The notes: a model not told the origin generated them from the sequence alone. A stretch of DNA of 64,000 bases from Parietaria judaica (GCA_954871525.1 OX940864.1:11774001-11838000); one strand, 5' to 3'. Positions 36,574 to 49,453 are shown, numbered from the stretch's first letter. A program made the numbers and translations.

Positions 36574-38296
36574 TATATATATATATATTGAACAAGCAAT
36601 TGTAGAAATAAACATATCCCTCTCCTCAGCATATTTTTTTCATTTTTGAAAATGGCCAAAGTACTCAATTCAAAATTTGGTACTTATATTGTTAATTTAA
36701 TATTAAAAAATGAAAATGGTACGAAATGTTCATTTTATGTCAAACTTTTTAAAAAACTACCCATTCGTGAGAGTAAAAAATACACACAATGGGTAGTTTT
36801 TAAAAAAATTTGACACAAAATGAGCATTTCGTTCATTAGTTTGTAAACGATATGAAGACGGGCCCATATATTTGTAACGCGTGACGTCACAGTAAATGAC
36901 ATTTCCGACAGATGACCAGAGGCTTCCACGTGTACCGCGTGTAAGCAAATATAAATCCTATTTAACGACGGTGGGAGAGTGAGAGAGAGGGGTTTGGGTT
37001 TTGAGGGTTTTGCAGAAACCGAAGGTATCTAGGTTTGAGGCCCCTGATGAGATCTTTTATTTGCTGAAAAGCCCTTTTGAAACTTTCTTATGTGATGTGG
37101 CACCTTTTATTGGTGCCAATCGTCCTACAATTTTTAGTAGGGCTGAAAATTTGTACTCGTTCTCGGTTTTCTCTCTATTTCTGTCCTGGCCCGATTCTAG
37201 AGATCAGGAATTTTAATTTGAGAACTAGGAATCTAGATGTCCCGGGTCCATGATTAGGAATTGGGACGAAGACAAAGCTTATTTTTTTTTAATCTTTTTC
37301 TTGATTTTCAAATATTTTATAAAATTTTATTTGGGTTCTTTTTTACGCTTTGGTTTCTACTTGCTCTCTTTTTTCTGCTTCTTCTTACAACTTGGATTCA
37401 AATTTGACAGCAGCTCGCGCTTCCCACGCTCTTCTCCTTCAAAGTTAACCGATAGCTTTCAACTTGTATAATATTTATTTGCACAACACAAGCATGTAAA
37501 CAATATTATATCAAAGTCAGAGGGCATGATCTAAAAAATTGTGCATGGGATCCACGATAATTTAGTTGAGAGTAAATATGACTTTATTCCTCTATATTAA
37601 ATTGTTCTCTAAATTTTATTATGTATCATCTGCCCCTTGAAATTATCATTTCCTACTAAGTTACACCCTGAAATTTATTTTATATCAACTTTCTTCTTGA
37701 ACTTATCATTTTGTATAGATGTCGCAGTGGATTCACGCCAAGCTGAGTTAAGGAGCAAAGTCCCGATCGATCTAAAAGATTAGGGACTCCCTGCATCGAG
37801 GGTCTCGTTTGAAAGAAAAAAAAAAAACATCGTCTGGGGCCTTACCGGGACTAACTACTAAAAAGCCTAGAGCCGGAAAAAACTACTTTTGAAGTAATAG
37901 AAAGAAAAGCAACAACTGGAGTGGGAGAGTCAGAGTCGAAAAGAAGATTCCTCACTTTTTTCTCTCATTCAAAACCGTGCATAAGACTTTCATCTCGCAA
38001 AGTGGTGATAAAAGAAAGAAGAACTCGTCTTCTTTTTTTTTTATTATTACCTTCCTCGTGTTTGTATAAGACCGAATCAATTTGCTTTCTAGAAATTCAT
38101 ATTACTCTCTAAACTTAGAATTTTGTATCAGTTTTTAACATTTATGCATTAAATGCTACAATTTTTTTAAAAAAAGTATAACTGTGTAGTTGTAATATCC
38201 TGAAAAAAATTATTAATTATAAATATACCTGTATTTTTTTAAAAAAAAATTGCGAGGTACATGTGGGTACAAACTACAATACAACGTGTGAGGTGT
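36574..38296. other. Non-coding stretch between solo LTR and P450
   Basis: Holds a near-perfect 44-bp inverted repeat (36722-36829), then a TGACGTCA and CACGTG-containing region (36885-36945) that looks promoter-like, with GAGA runs near 36975. A 71-codon frame from 37001 has no recognisable domain. The start of a MITE resembling 39429-39871 is visible near 37139 ('tagggctgaaaatttgtac'). No gene could be supported. Confidence 0.45.
36722..36829. repeat. Inverted repeat, about 44-bp arms
   Basis: The left arm CGAAATGTTCATTTTATGTC... (36722 on) pairs with the right arm ...GACACAAAATGAGCATTTCG. The arms converge on AACTACCCATT / AATGGGTAGTT, separated by an approximately 20-base loop. Transcribed, it would fold to a stable hairpin. 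It may be a tiny MITE or foldback, but no target duplication was seen. Confidence 0.7.
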
Positions 38297-38305
38297 TATA
38301 TATAA
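38297..38305 (+). promoter_or_regulatory. Putative TATA box of the P450 gene
   Basis: TATATATAA lies 117 bp upstream of the chosen ATG at 38422, a normal distance for a plant gene with a short 5' UTR. Confidence 0.5.
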
Positions 38306-38421
38306 TATGTAGAGGTAGAACCGGTAATCGGTCTTTTTAAAGAATATCATATAATAACATGGCAATATCATATACAAAGAATCCATTAACTCTTCTCTGC
38401 CATATCCTACTCCCAAAGGAG

Positions 38422-41036
38422 ATGAAAATGGAGGACGTTGACTTCTGGTTTTATGTCAAGTTCTTTGTAACCTCCCTCGCATTCGTTTTCGTGTCCTTGA
38501 AAATGGCCGCTGCGAGGAAGCTTTCGAAGCCTAATCTACCTCCAGGGCCGTGGAAACTGCCGGTGATTGGGAATCTCCACCAGCTTGTTCACTCTCTACC
38601 TCATCACCGCCTGCGAGATTTGGCCCGAGCACACGGCGATCTGATGTATTTGCAACTCGGAGAACTGTCGCACGTCATCATTTCTTCGGCCGAAGTAGCT
38701 CGCGAGATGATGACAACTCACGACGCCAACTTTGCGCAGAGGCCGTCCATCCTCGCTGCGAGCTATTACGAATACAAAAGCATGTCATTCGCACCGTATG
38801 GTGATTACTGGAGGCAGCTGAGGAAGATCTGTGCTCAAGAGCTGTTGAGTCCTGCACGCGTTCGGTCCCTCCGATCGATCAGGGAGGAAGAGGTCTCCGC
38901 TCTAATCGAGCAGTTACGCTCAGCTTCAGGGACGCCGGTCAATCTCACCGAGAACATATATGCGATGACCTACGCCATCACGGCAAAGGCGGCTTTTGGT
39001 AAGAAATGCAGACAGCAAGAAGCGTTTATCACCACCGTCAAGGAAGGCATGAAGCACGGTGGGGGGTTTAGTATTGCTGAGCTATTCCCTTCCCAAAATT
39101 GGCTCCAATGGGTCACCGGCTTCTGGCGAATACTTGAAAAACATCTGAAGGTAATTGACGGAATACTTCAGGAGATCATCGAAAATTGTCGAGCAGACAG
39201 GGCGGCTTCGAAGGCCGGAGAATTATCCAGAAGAAATAGCTTGTTGAATGCCCTCCTGGATATTCAGGAGAAGGGTGACCTCACAATTCAACTAGAAGAT
39301 AAAAACATCAGAGCCGTGATACTGGTACAGTCTCTTGCATAAATATGAACACACTTTTAAGAATTGGTTTTATACACTTTTAAGTTAGTTTTTGATATCA
39401 AGAAGATCGTGAGTTCAATCCAGCAATTAGGGCTAAGAATTTTGTACACGGTTCCCGTCCCGGTCCCCTACCATTTGAAAAGAAAAACCCGGAAATTTAG
39501 TTTGAAAACCGGGAACCAGAACCGCAGAACCGGGACGACACCTTAAATTCTCCCTTTTTTTGTCTCAATTCGGGTTTTAATTATAGATATATATATATAT
39601 TTTATTTTTTATTATATGGCAATGTTGTTTATGAATTTATAATATTTTGGATTATGTTTTTATGTTTTAGATTTTAGGTTTGGTATTTAATTTTGGTAGT
39701 TTGTATTTTTTTTTCTAAATTTTTTCATGGTTCTCGATTTTGTCCCGAAATTCATCCCGAATTTTGTCCCAATCGGAACCGGAACCGGGGAAAAAAATTG
39801 TTGCACCAGGATTTTCCTTGACAAGGACAAAAAATCTTAAATTTCTGATTTATGGTTCCAGTTTCACCCCTAAGCAATTCTTCATCATTACTTTGTTAAA
39901 CTCTACTTCAATGTACAAAGCAATCAGATCATTTCAATGCTATTATTAAAAATAAAATAAAAGAGCAGATTGTAATACAAAAGTAATGTGAAACAAGTTA
40001 TATTAATTACTAAATATGCTTTTAATATTTAAATTATAGTATTTATTGCGATCGTGTTTATTTTTGTATTGTGGTAATATTCTCTTTGAATAACGGAATT
40101 TTTCCGGTGCCCGAACTAAATTGCTCTCTTTGTCAGTGCCCGCGCGTAGAGCTTTGGCCATTGTTCAATTTTTATTTTTTTTCTTCTGGCTTTTCTTTGC
40201 TTTTTTTTGCTGGGCTCGGTTTGATCTATTTGTTCATTATTCTTCTGAACTGTTCAGAGTTTCCTTTAATTACTTGTAGATGATCAATCTAGTAGGTAAA
40301 TACGTGCCCAGAGTTCCGATCATAGAAAAGAATTGGAAGAGAGAAAATATTCCAGCCAAATATTTGTCTGAGACACTAACTAAACTGTTCAATATGTTTC
40401 ATGAAGGACATGTTTGTTGGAGGGAGCGACACATCGTCGACAGTTTTGGAGTGGGCAATGTACGAGCTATCGAGGAACCCAACAGCGATGGAAATGGCTC
40501 AATCTGAGGTGAGGCGCGTGTTTGGTGGGGAGGGAAAAGTTGACGAAGCACGCCTTCATGAATTGAACTACTTGAACTTGGTCATCAAAGAGACACTGCG
40601 ACTGCACCCTCCCGCGCCTCTTCTCATCCCGAGAGAATCGAGAGATAGTTGTGTGATAAACGGATTCGACATACCTGCCAGGACCAAAGTCTTAGTCAAT
40701 GCTTGGGCGATTGCGAGAGACCCCAGATATTGGAACGAACCGGAGATTTTTAAGCCCGAGAGATTCACCGACAGAGAAGTCGACTTTAAAGGGACCGATT
40801 TTGAGTTCATTCCCTTTGGCGCGGGAAGGAGGATGTGCCCGGGTATGTCATTTGGCATTGCTGATATAGAGCTTCCTCTTGCCCGTTTGTTGTTCCACTT
40901 CGACTGGGAACTTCCCAACGGGATTGGTGGCCACGATAATGCGGACGCGATCGAGTGTTTCGGTTTCTCGGTTCACCCTAAAGATGATATTTACTTGATT
41001 CCAGTTCCTCCCATCATTACTTCTACAACCCCGTAG
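38422..41036 (+). CDS. Cytochrome P450, CYP71-type, two exons, intact
   Basis: Exon 1 38422-39324 and exon 2 40407-41036, one phase-0 GT/AG intron at the position typical for CYP71-clan A-type genes; 510 residues including stop codon position. Start 38422 gives a normal membrane anchor (residues about 8-26). An upstream in-frame ATG (38359) would add 21 residues and is less likely. Motifs: proline hinge LPPGPWKLP (about 39-47), oxygen-binding helix GGSDTSS (306-312), ETLR (363-366), PERF (418-421) and heme loop FGAGRRMCPG with the ligand Cys near 445. All are complete. The protein is an ER-anchored heme monooxygenase using NADPH-P450 reductase. Sequence style resembles CYP71D (terpenoid/specialised metabolism), but the substrate cannot be inferred. 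No neighbouring pathway gene lies in the window. The intron contains a MITE. Confidence 0.93.
39429..39871. mobile_element. hAT-like MITE in the P450 intron
   Basis: Left end AGGGCTAAGAATTTTG and right end reversed AGGGGTGAAACTGG are imperfect inverted repeats. The flanks are CAGCAATT and AAGCAATT, 7 of 8 matching. The interior has CCGGAACC/GGTTCCCG motifs in both orientations. It lies wholly within the intron and does not touch the splice sites. Sequence resembling this family is also seen near 3240-3380 and 37139. Confidence 0.7.
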
Positions 41037-41302
41037 TGATTTACTTTGAATATCGATTAAAAAGGGAGGAATTTAAATAACCTTCTTAGTTACGTGCTGG
41101 ATAAGGAAAATATACCCAAGGACGTTGTCTAAGTACTCACACTGTGGCCTTGTTTGGGTTATTGTTTAAGCTATCGTTTTTGTTGGTTATCCGAAAACCG
41201 GTTATCGCGGATTCATTATTTGATAACAAGTTTATCGATGAATAAGTTATGTTTTTCTAGTTTATCGTTATCGATATCAACGGATTTATGGACGAGTCTT
41301 AT
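41037..41302. other. P450 3' flank
   Basis: No gene. A word typical of Harbinger-like MITE ends, GGCCTTGTTTGGGT, occurs near 41152, but no matching right end was securely found. Confidence 0.4.
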
Positions 41303-41531
41303 CAGTGGCGGAAGGACCTTATAGGGTGGGGTGGTTCAAACCACCCCCTCCAAAAAAAAAATTGGTACAATAATACCCTATTTTTAATTTTTTTAGTGTA
41401 AATTCATATAAAATTTTAGTTAAACCCCCCCTAACTTTCATCAAAATTTTAATATAACTTCCTCAAGTTAAGTTTTTGACAAAAAAATTATATATAACCC
41501 CCCCGGTACATAATTCCTGGTTCCGCCACTG
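41303..41531. mobile_element. hAT MITE (229 bp)
   Basis: Inverted ends CAGTGGCGGAAGGAC and, from the right, CAGTGGCGGAACCAGG. Perfect 8-bp duplication AGTCTTAT (41295-41302 and 41532-41539). The interior is C-run and A-run rich and non-coding. Confidence 0.92.
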
Positions 41532-42042
41532 AGTCTTATGTAAAATAATTTTAAAAACACGTTTACTTAGTTTATATACAATAACTAACAATAACATACT
41601 AACATTCTAATTAGCGTATTAACAATTTACTAGTCAAAATATTAACATACTAGTTAACATATTTAACTCATAATAAAAATAAGAAAATTATAGCTAATAG
41701 CTACTTTACTACGTTTAAATTGCATTTTATCAAACGTATAGTTCTAATTTCAAAAATAGCCAATCAGGATGATGTGACATTGAAAACTAATTTTTTCATA
41801 CCGAAATTGCCCTCAACCTATTAAAATTCATTTTTTATTTTTAAATTAATTAAAATGTTAATTTTTTTATTAATTGTGCATAACTTGTGGGATAAATTGT
41901 ACCAGATTTTCAAATGGTATACCAAAAAAAGTGGATCAGCTTTCTCTTTCTCCTTTTTCTTCGGCAGCTCGTGAGACTCTCTCTCTCTCTATCTATTTTC
42001 TTCTTCTTCTTCTTCTCCTTCTCCGGCTCGTGAGAAACTACC

Positions 42043-42729
42043 ATGATGGATCAGAGGCTCTCCCAGCTCCAGTCGACGACTGATCGGGCCTCCAAGAAGC
42101 CATGGATGATGATGAGCGTCGCATCGGACGACAGAGAGTCGGCGGAAGTTGCGCCCGGCGGCACGGCGGGCTGCCTGTTGGCGGCGACGAATCGATTCTT
42201 CATTTGCATTTTGACGACATGTTCTATCGCTTCTAGAGATCGGCGGCCTTCTCTTGCGAATTGCAGATCCACGTCCGCACGAAGTTCAGCGAGCAGGACG
42301 ACATGGTTATGCCCTCGAACAACCTCTGGGTCGGAAACCTCGCCACCGACGTGACCGACGCCGAGCTCATGAACGTGTTCAGCGGAGCTACACCCTCGTC
42401 TTCTTCAAGCGTGTCTAAGACGCCAAGTCCACCAAAGAGGATGAAATCTGTACTTTTTTTATATTCAATTTTTCTATATTGATTTTCAAATTTCAGAACT
42501 CCAATGCCCATGAATTTTTCTATAGCGATTTGAATCAGATTGTTCTTACAGGTCTGCGTTTTCATCGAAGCTTTTGCCTTTTACTTCATGTTGAATCGAT
42601 TATATATTGGCGGTTCAATTTTTACTAATTCTCGTGATTCTGATGCGAACCAAACTGGGGTTTTTTTGTTTTTTTACAGCTTTCCGGGAATTTGTGGAGC
42701 TGATGAAGAAAGTTAAGCACAACGTTTAG
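42043..42729 (+). pseudogene. Captured RRM-protein gene fragment (FPA/SPEN-like), broken
   Basis: A GC-richer island in AT-rich surroundings. From about 42303 the text encodes PSNNLWVGNLATDVTDAELM, the start of the first RRM (RNP2 = LWVGNL) of plant FPA/SPEN-type RNA-binding proteins. The matching RNP1 strand (RSYTLVFFKRV) follows only in another frame near 42400 and runs into a stop, with about a dozen intervening residues missing. So the RRM is deleted and frameshifted. An intron-like segment ending TTTTTTACAG precedes a short piece AFREFVELMKKVKHNV ending at 42729. The upstream part (from ATG 42043) is not recognised. No functional protein is expected. Confidence 0.6.
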
Positions 42730-43104
42730 CCGATCTACGCAACGGGTTGAGATTCCGATTCAAAATTTTGTTTTGTGATCTTTGGAACCCTAGTTAAAGA
42801 TTATTAGGTTTTAGTTTTGGTTTATTGAACACTTGATAGATCTTTGCAAGATTACTTATGAATTTGCAAGATTACTTATGAATTTGCAATCTGATTCATA
42901 CTTGTCTCCATATTGTATTTTCTTTTTGGCTCTCTCGGATTTGTGAATTTACTCGTCGAAAATCATAAGGTTCAGCTGATAGTCGCCGGAGATCGAAGTT
43001 TCGGAACAAGGAATTAGGTCGGAGCGCGACGGCGATGGGTCGGAAGGCGTGGGCGGCAGCGTTGGCTCGATAGCGATTTTTTCTCTGATTTTGTCGTGTA
43101 ATAT

Positions 43105-43275
43105 CTGTTTATTCATGTTTATTCGAATTGTAAATGTATGTTAATTCAAATTTTACATGTAAGTTTATTGGTTTATTCATGTAAATGTATGTTAATTCGA
43201 ATTGTAAATGTATGTTAATTGGTTTATTCGTATTTATTCGTGTAAATGTATGCTAATTCGAATTGTTAATTTGGT
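43105..43275. repeat. Degenerate repeat of 'taaatgtatgttaattcgaattg'-type words
   Basis: Four to five imperfect copies of a roughly 20-35-bp AT-rich unit ('gtaaatgtatgttaattc', 'cgaattgtaaatgtatg'). Confidence 0.6.
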
Positions 43276-43561
43276 TAATGTTTTTTAATTCGAATTCTTT
43301 TAAATTATTAATATGGTTAATTCGAATTAATGTTTCTTAAGAAATTTGAATATTTATTTCAAAAAGTGGAAAACATTTTTTATATTTAAATTTGAAATTT
43401 ATTTTTAAATTGGGAACTCAAATATTTGTTTCCTAATTTATTATTTTATTAATTTTAAAAAAAATTAAAAATAAATTTGTATTAATTATTAAAATAAATT
43501 TTAAATAAATTTGTTAATTCAAATTTTAATATTAATTATTATTAATAATAAGGGTAGATAA

Positions 43562-44191
43562 TGTTGGGTTTTCGATGACTCTTTCTCAATCCCGAGGCGG
43601 AAATCACGGGATATCATCGAACAATATAGATCTAGAATAATTGCGAGAATTAAGATATCGAATTAGAGATCGTTACCAAACTTCGGTACTTTTGCCAACA
43701 GTACCGAAAACGCTGACTTTTGCCGATTCTGAAGCTGGCCGATTCCTGTGAGTGTTCCAGGGATGAGCACTTCAAGTGTAGTGCCTCTAAGTCATCCACC
43801 ACGTCACTCGGGAACGTCTTGATGACCGGAAAACACCTCGGAGGATAGGTTAGATCCTTCTCGGTGTTTGGATGACGAACCGATGAAGAACCGGGGAGCT
43901 AGCAAAAAACTCGACTTCCTTCTAGGGAGGGGAGGTCGAATTCTCTCTGTGTGCTAGGGTTTTTGATTCTTATTTTTTATGAGTCATGATTAGGTATTTA
44001 TAATACCTTATATCATAAAACCTAATGGGCTTTAATTAAGGCCCAATAAGCTTTAATTAATTAATTCTTAATTAATTAAGTGTACTCATAATTATCACTC
44101 GGGCCCAAGTGGGCCCGTTATGTCGGTTATGGATTCGGGTCGATATCCGATAACCCGAAAAATACAATATCGGGTTCGGGCATAACCTACA
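43562..44191 (-). repeat. 3' LTR of copia A
   Basis: TG...CA termini; nearly identical to 51065-51694. On the element's strand it follows the polypurine tract. Confidence 0.95.
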
Positions 44192-44202
44192 ATCTCCCAC
44201 TT
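44192..44202 (-). other. Polypurine tract of copia A
   Basis: AAGTGGGAGAT on the minus strand, directly next to the 3' LTR; primes plus-strand DNA synthesis. The same tract is found in copia B. Confidence 0.85.
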
Positions 44203-45492
44203 GCACGAACGCACCGGATTGGTTATCTCCGTGCACGTCCTGCACATAAAGTATTACTCGAAAATGCCATATTGGGTTATATGTACATCTTCTCAGCTAC
44301 TCATGCCTGATTCATCAAAGTTACAACTGAAACTTGTTTCGTTGTAAATTAGTTATCGTATTCTGTTTCCGTTGCGAGTTCGGTGTGACTCTTTAGGATT
44401 CTGTAGTGTTGGCCACATACCCAGTTAGAGTATGCTAGAAGTGAGTGGCCTCCACCTAGACATCACTTCCCCCAATCTACAAAATTTTGGAATCCCTTTT
44501 TATATAAGTTAATTATGAAGAACCATGTGGTTCTTCTATATTAACATATTTTGTATATGACTGATTCCTTCAACATCTTTACTACTCTAGATTTGGCACA
44601 GATCATGGTTTGGCACATCTGTTTAAGCCGTACTCTAATTTTCTGATTCGGGTATTAGTATTGAAACACCAAAACAAAAACACTTTTGTTTTGACTATGG
44701 TCATAGTTTTCATTTACTTATACTATTCAGAAGGCCCTGAGTGTATTGCCCCAAGATGAATGGGGAGATGAACGTTTTCTTGAAATATCATTCCATCCTA
44801 CAAGATTCATCACATGCCCAACTATAGCTGTTATAACTTTCCTGTTACGGTAAGCGTTGAGTTATAATCTAAGTATGTGATTTACCCAGTGATGGACTCA
44901 TGATGTTTCTCAAACTTTGGAGTCTATCTTCATATCTCTAAGTTTCTCAGTGTCCCCTTATTTTAAGGTTTTGTTTCCATGTGAGAAATCTTAGAGTGTG
45001 AGTCATTCCAGCACTGCTAGTCATTCCGACTAGTGCCTATATGTATAAGAATATCTCATAGATATCAAGGATCTCTTTCCTTTCTTCTTATCTACATATA
45101 CCAGTCAATTTTGAAATGTCATTTATAGTCCCTATATGTTTCTTCGTAATGACTTTCTTAGGCTGGGGAAAATTCAAGATTATCATTTAAGATATCTTAG
45201 GAACTGCATTTGTTTAGCTGATATCAATATTTCTAAATGACTAGGATATTGATATGAACGTTAAATGATGAAACTTGCCTTTTAAAGAATTAAGATTGTG
45301 CTTCAAATTTAACGAATAATGATTACAATAAATTTGTCTTTGAACCATGAAATGGGTTCAATGTATTTTAATAATTGCAGACATTTATGGGTTCTTTATC
45401 CCAATATTTTCCGCATGACGAAAATTCTTTTCTTTCGACAAAGCCTTTGTCATCGGATCTGCCACGTTGTCTTCAGTGTCTACTCTTTCCAT

Positions 45493-47556
45493 CTATATGT
45501 CCTTCCGATTGATTATGTCTCTGATCAGATGGTATTTTCTGAGTACATGCTTTGCTGTCTTGTGTGATCTTGGTTCCTTGGCTTGTGCTATAGCTCCGTT
45601 GTTGTCGCAGTATAGCTTGACAGGATCACCAATGCTAGGAACTACACCAAGATCAGAAACAAATTTCTTGATCCATACAGCCTCTTTAGTAGCATCAGAT
45701 GCTGCAATGTACTCAGATTCGGTGGTTGAATCAGCTACTGTAGCTTGTTTGCTGCTGTTCCATGTAACAGCACCACCGTTTACACAGAATACGTATCCTG
45801 TTTGAGATTTGAAATCATCCCTGTCAGTTTGGAAACTTGCATCAGAATAACCTTCAAAGATTATTTGATTTGCTCCGCCGTATGTCAAACATCTATCTTT
45901 TGTTCTGTTCAAGTAACGCAAGATATTATTTACGGCGACCCAATGATTTAATCCAGGGTTTGATTGAAATCTACTTGTCATGCTTAAGGCAAAAGCTACA
46001 TCTGGACGGGTACATATCATTGCATACATAATTGACCCGATAGCAGAAGCATACGGAATATTTCCCATACATTTGATTTCTTCTAAAGAAGTCGGACATT
46101 GCTTCTTTGTCATGTATGTTTTATGTGTCATCGGAGTGAAACCTTTTCCCGATTTATTCATGTTAAACCTTTTAACGATTTTATCGATATATGTACCTTG
46201 ACTTAGAGATAAGATTCTTTTAGTTCTATTTCTTTGAATCTTTACGCCTAAGATATAGGCGGCTTCTCCTAAGTCTTTCATTGAGAAACATTTTCTCAAC
46301 CATTCCTTTACTGCTTGGAGTTCAGATGTATCGTTTCCTATTATCAATATGTCATCTACATAAAGAATCAAGAAAACAACTATGCTCCCACTAGAATTGA
46401 TATACACACATGGATCGTATTTGTTTTTTATGAAACCAAACTTAGTGATCGATTTATCAAAACGACGATTCCAACTTCGAGATGCTTGCTTGAGACCGTA
46501 AATTGACCTTTTCAATTTACAAACCTTGTTAGGCTGTTTGTGGTCAATGAAACCTTCAGGTTGTGTCATGTACACATCCTCTTCCAGAACACCATTCAAG
46601 AATGCGGTTTTAACGTCCATTTGCAAGATTTCATAATCATGAAATGCTGCAATGGCTAGCAAGATTCTTATTGACTTGAACATGGCAACTGGTGAGAATG
46701 TTTCATCATAGTCTATACCATGAATTTTTCGATAACCCTTAGCGACCAATCTCCCTTTGTACGTTTGTACTTTGCCATCCATGTCAAACTTCTTCTTGAA
46801 GATCCATTTGCACCCAATGGGTTTTGACCCTTTGGGAGCATCAACAAGGTCCCATACCTCGTTGTTGTACATGGAGTCCATTTCAGAGTTCATGGCTTCC
46901 AGCCATTTCTCTGAGTCATCTCCTGACATAGCTTCTTTGTAAGACTCGGGTTCTTGACCCTCATCCTCATGAATTATTTCATCTTCTATTGAAACAAAAA
47001 GATTCAATTTCAGAGGAGGTTGACTCTCTCTGGTTGATCTTCGAGATGTCAGTGTGTAATCAGGTTGCTCATTTATCCCATCTTGAATGGGTACATCGTA
47101 TAGAGTTATGTTTTCTTGAGGTGGTTCGTTGATGATCTCATCATTAACTTCCTTGTTAAGAACAACTTCCTCCATTGGGTTATCATTCATGATTTGATCA
47201 TGATGTGTATAACCAGATGTTTGAGCTTCTTCTGTGTCCATTTCTGGTTCATTTTGATCTTGTGGTTCTTGTTCTTCATGAAGAACAATGTTTCTCCCAC
47301 TAGACTTTCTAGAGAGAAAATCTTCTTCTAAGAATATACCAGTTTTGGCAATGATGATTTTGCCAGTGTTTTTCTGATAGAAGTAGTACCCAGTAGTTTC
47401 TTTTGGGTATCCCACAAAGTTACATTTTATAGATTTGGGGCTGAGTTTGTCAGACATTAATGTCTTGACATATGTCTCACATCCCCAGATTCTCATGAAC
47501 TGTAGATTGGGTTTTCTTCCTTTCCACATCTCATATGGTGTTGAAGGAACCGTCTT
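45493..47556 (-). pseudogene. Copia A reverse transcriptase-RNase H region
   Basis: Open from just after the in-frame TAA at 47559-47557 to a stop at 45493. It begins with the integrase tail (MWKGRKPNLQF), then the reverse transcriptase with the catalytic YVDD (LILYVDDILIIG) intact and the core landmarks DVKTAFLNG and YGLKQASRSW. RNase H follows with its acidic positions visible (YSDASF, TTESEY, LYCDNN) and the C-terminal KHV motif. No other lesion is seen within about 680 codons. Because upstream parts are out of frame or terminated, the piece cannot be made as part of the normal polyprotein. Confidence 0.92.
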
Positions 47557-48214
47557 TTATGGCACACATTTTAGTGTGGTAGCGGCTGTCATAAGTGCAT
47601 GCCCCCATAGGGACTCAGGTAAATCCGTTTTGTTCATCATTGATCGGACCATGTCCAACAAGGTTCGATTTCTTCTTTCAAAAACACCATTTAATTGAGG
47701 TGTTCCTGGAGGAGTTAATGATGACACTATTCCTATGTCATTGAGGTAAGCTTTGAATTCATCGCTCAAGTATTCGCCTCCTCGATCAGATCGGATTGTT
47801 TTTACTTTCTTGCTTAACTGATTTTCAGCTTCATTCTTGAATTGCTTGAACTTTTCAAGTGATTCAGATTTGTGTTTCATTAGATAAACATAACCATATC
47901 TACTGAAGTCATCAGTAAACGTAATGAAATATCTAAAACCTCCTTTAGCCTGAATTGGCATTGGGCCACATACATCAGAATGTATGAGTTCCAAAAGTCC
48001 ATTCATTCTCTCATAGGTCCCTTTAAAGGACGGCTTCGTCATTTTCCCGGCCAGGCAAGATTCGCATGTGTGATAAGATTCATAATTGAAATCATCTAGC
48101 ATTCCATTCTTATGGAGCTGAGTTATGCGTTTCTCACTTATGTGGCCAAGTCGACAGTGCCAGAGATAGGCTAAGTTGACTTGGTTTGGTTTCGCTCTTT
48201 TACTAGCGATGTTA
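47557..48214 (-). pseudogene. Copia A GAG-pre-integrase and integrase core
   Basis: The zinc-binding HCRLGHIS and CESCLAGKM elements are followed by the integrase core with its catalytic acids: HSDVCGPM, FTDDFSR and the downstream FERRNRTLL Glu. The segment ends at a TAA (47559-47557) in the same frame as the downstream reverse transcriptase, so a single nonsense codon separates them. At its upstream edge it is shifted by one frame relative to gag-protease. The integrase domain itself looks complete. Confidence 0.88.
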
Positions 48215-49453
48215 TAGACATGATGTAGAGGTATTTAGAGTATACAAACCATTTGATAAATAAGCAATACCATAGCAAATACCATCCTTAAAAATTGCAC
48301 AACGCTTGTCACCAATTTTAAAATTAAAACCTAAAACATCCAATTCTGGAATAGAAATTATGTTCTTGGTAATAGAAGGTACGAAATGACAGTCATTTAA
48401 TTCTAAAATCATTCCTGCTGGGGTGTTGAGATCTACATGACCCACAGCTTTTGCAGCAACAAGTGCTCCATTCGCCACGCGCATGTTAGTCTCATGCTCC
48501 CTCAGCATCTTACTTTTCTTCAAGGTCTGCATGTCAGTACAAATATGAGTACCGCATGCTGTATCTAATACCCAATCTTTAGAAGTTGTAAGATTTATTT
48601 CTATAACATTTATACCTGTGATAGAGTCTCCACTCTTCTTCATCTTCCTCATCTCTGCAAGATATTGGGGACAGTTTCTCTTCCAGTGTCCCCTCTTTTC
48701 GCAGTGAAAGCATTTATGATCGAGGGTGGGTCCAACCTTGGGTTTCATGGCTTTCGCCTTAACCTTTAGGTTATTTGGACCCTTGCCTTTCCTTTTCTGA
48801 ACAACTTGCTTCTTTCCCTTGAATTTTGTGATTGCCATGACATTCTTGGCATTTCCTCTGGGTACATTTACCTCAGCTGTTTGCAACATGTTGTGAAGTT
48901 GATGCAGACTTTTCTTTTCAGAAGACATGTTATAATTCAGTATAAACTGATTATAAGAATCAGGGAGAGAGTTCAACACTATGTCAATGTACACTTCTTC
49001 AGGGATCTTTATCTCCTGCCTCGTCAAACTTTCTGACCAGGAGATCATTTTCAAAACATGATCATGTACATTGTTTCCTTCAGGTAATTTTGCTCTCAGC
49101 AAATTTCTAATTATCCTGAATCTAGTGTGACGTGCTTCACTTTCATACATCTTCTTAAGATGTTGAATCATTTCCCACGCAGACATGTTTTCATGTTGTT
49201 CCATGACGTTTGAAGTCATGGTTGCCAACATGAGACAAGCTACTTCAGCAGCATCATCATTATACTTCTTATAAGCATCCTTGTCTGCTCGGGTTGCAGT
49301 AGCAGGTGGTTCAGCAGGAGGCGCATCAATGATGATGGCCTCCTTCTTTTCGTGGCTGAGCACTACTTTGAGGCGTCTTTGCCATTCCGAAAAATTCTTT
49401 CCGTTTAAAATGTTTTCCTTCTCAAGGATCGATCTTAATGAGCTGTTAGACAT
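48212..49453 (-). pseudogene. Copia A gag and aspartic protease
   Basis: Starts at an ATG (49453) with a typical UBN2-type copia gag. The CCHC zinc knuckle CFHCEKRGHWKRNC lies near residue 250, followed by the protease active-site region VLDTACGTHICTD. The frame terminates prematurely at 48214-48212 just before the GAG-pre-integrase domain, because of a one-base frameshift in the last few codons (about 48215-48235). The 413 codons are otherwise uninterrupted. Gag forms the virus-like particle and protease processes it; both may still be made. Confidence 0.92.

Noticed and set aside
37730..37880. Possible SINE-like block ('gatgtcgcagtggattcacgcc')
   Set aside because: No convincing A and B boxes and no target duplication, so not called.
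38359..38421. Earlier in-frame ATG for the P450
   Set aside because: It would add 21 residues of unrelated sequence before the normal membrane anchor; the ATG at 38422 gives a standard CYP71 N-terminus, though cDNA would be needed to exclude it.
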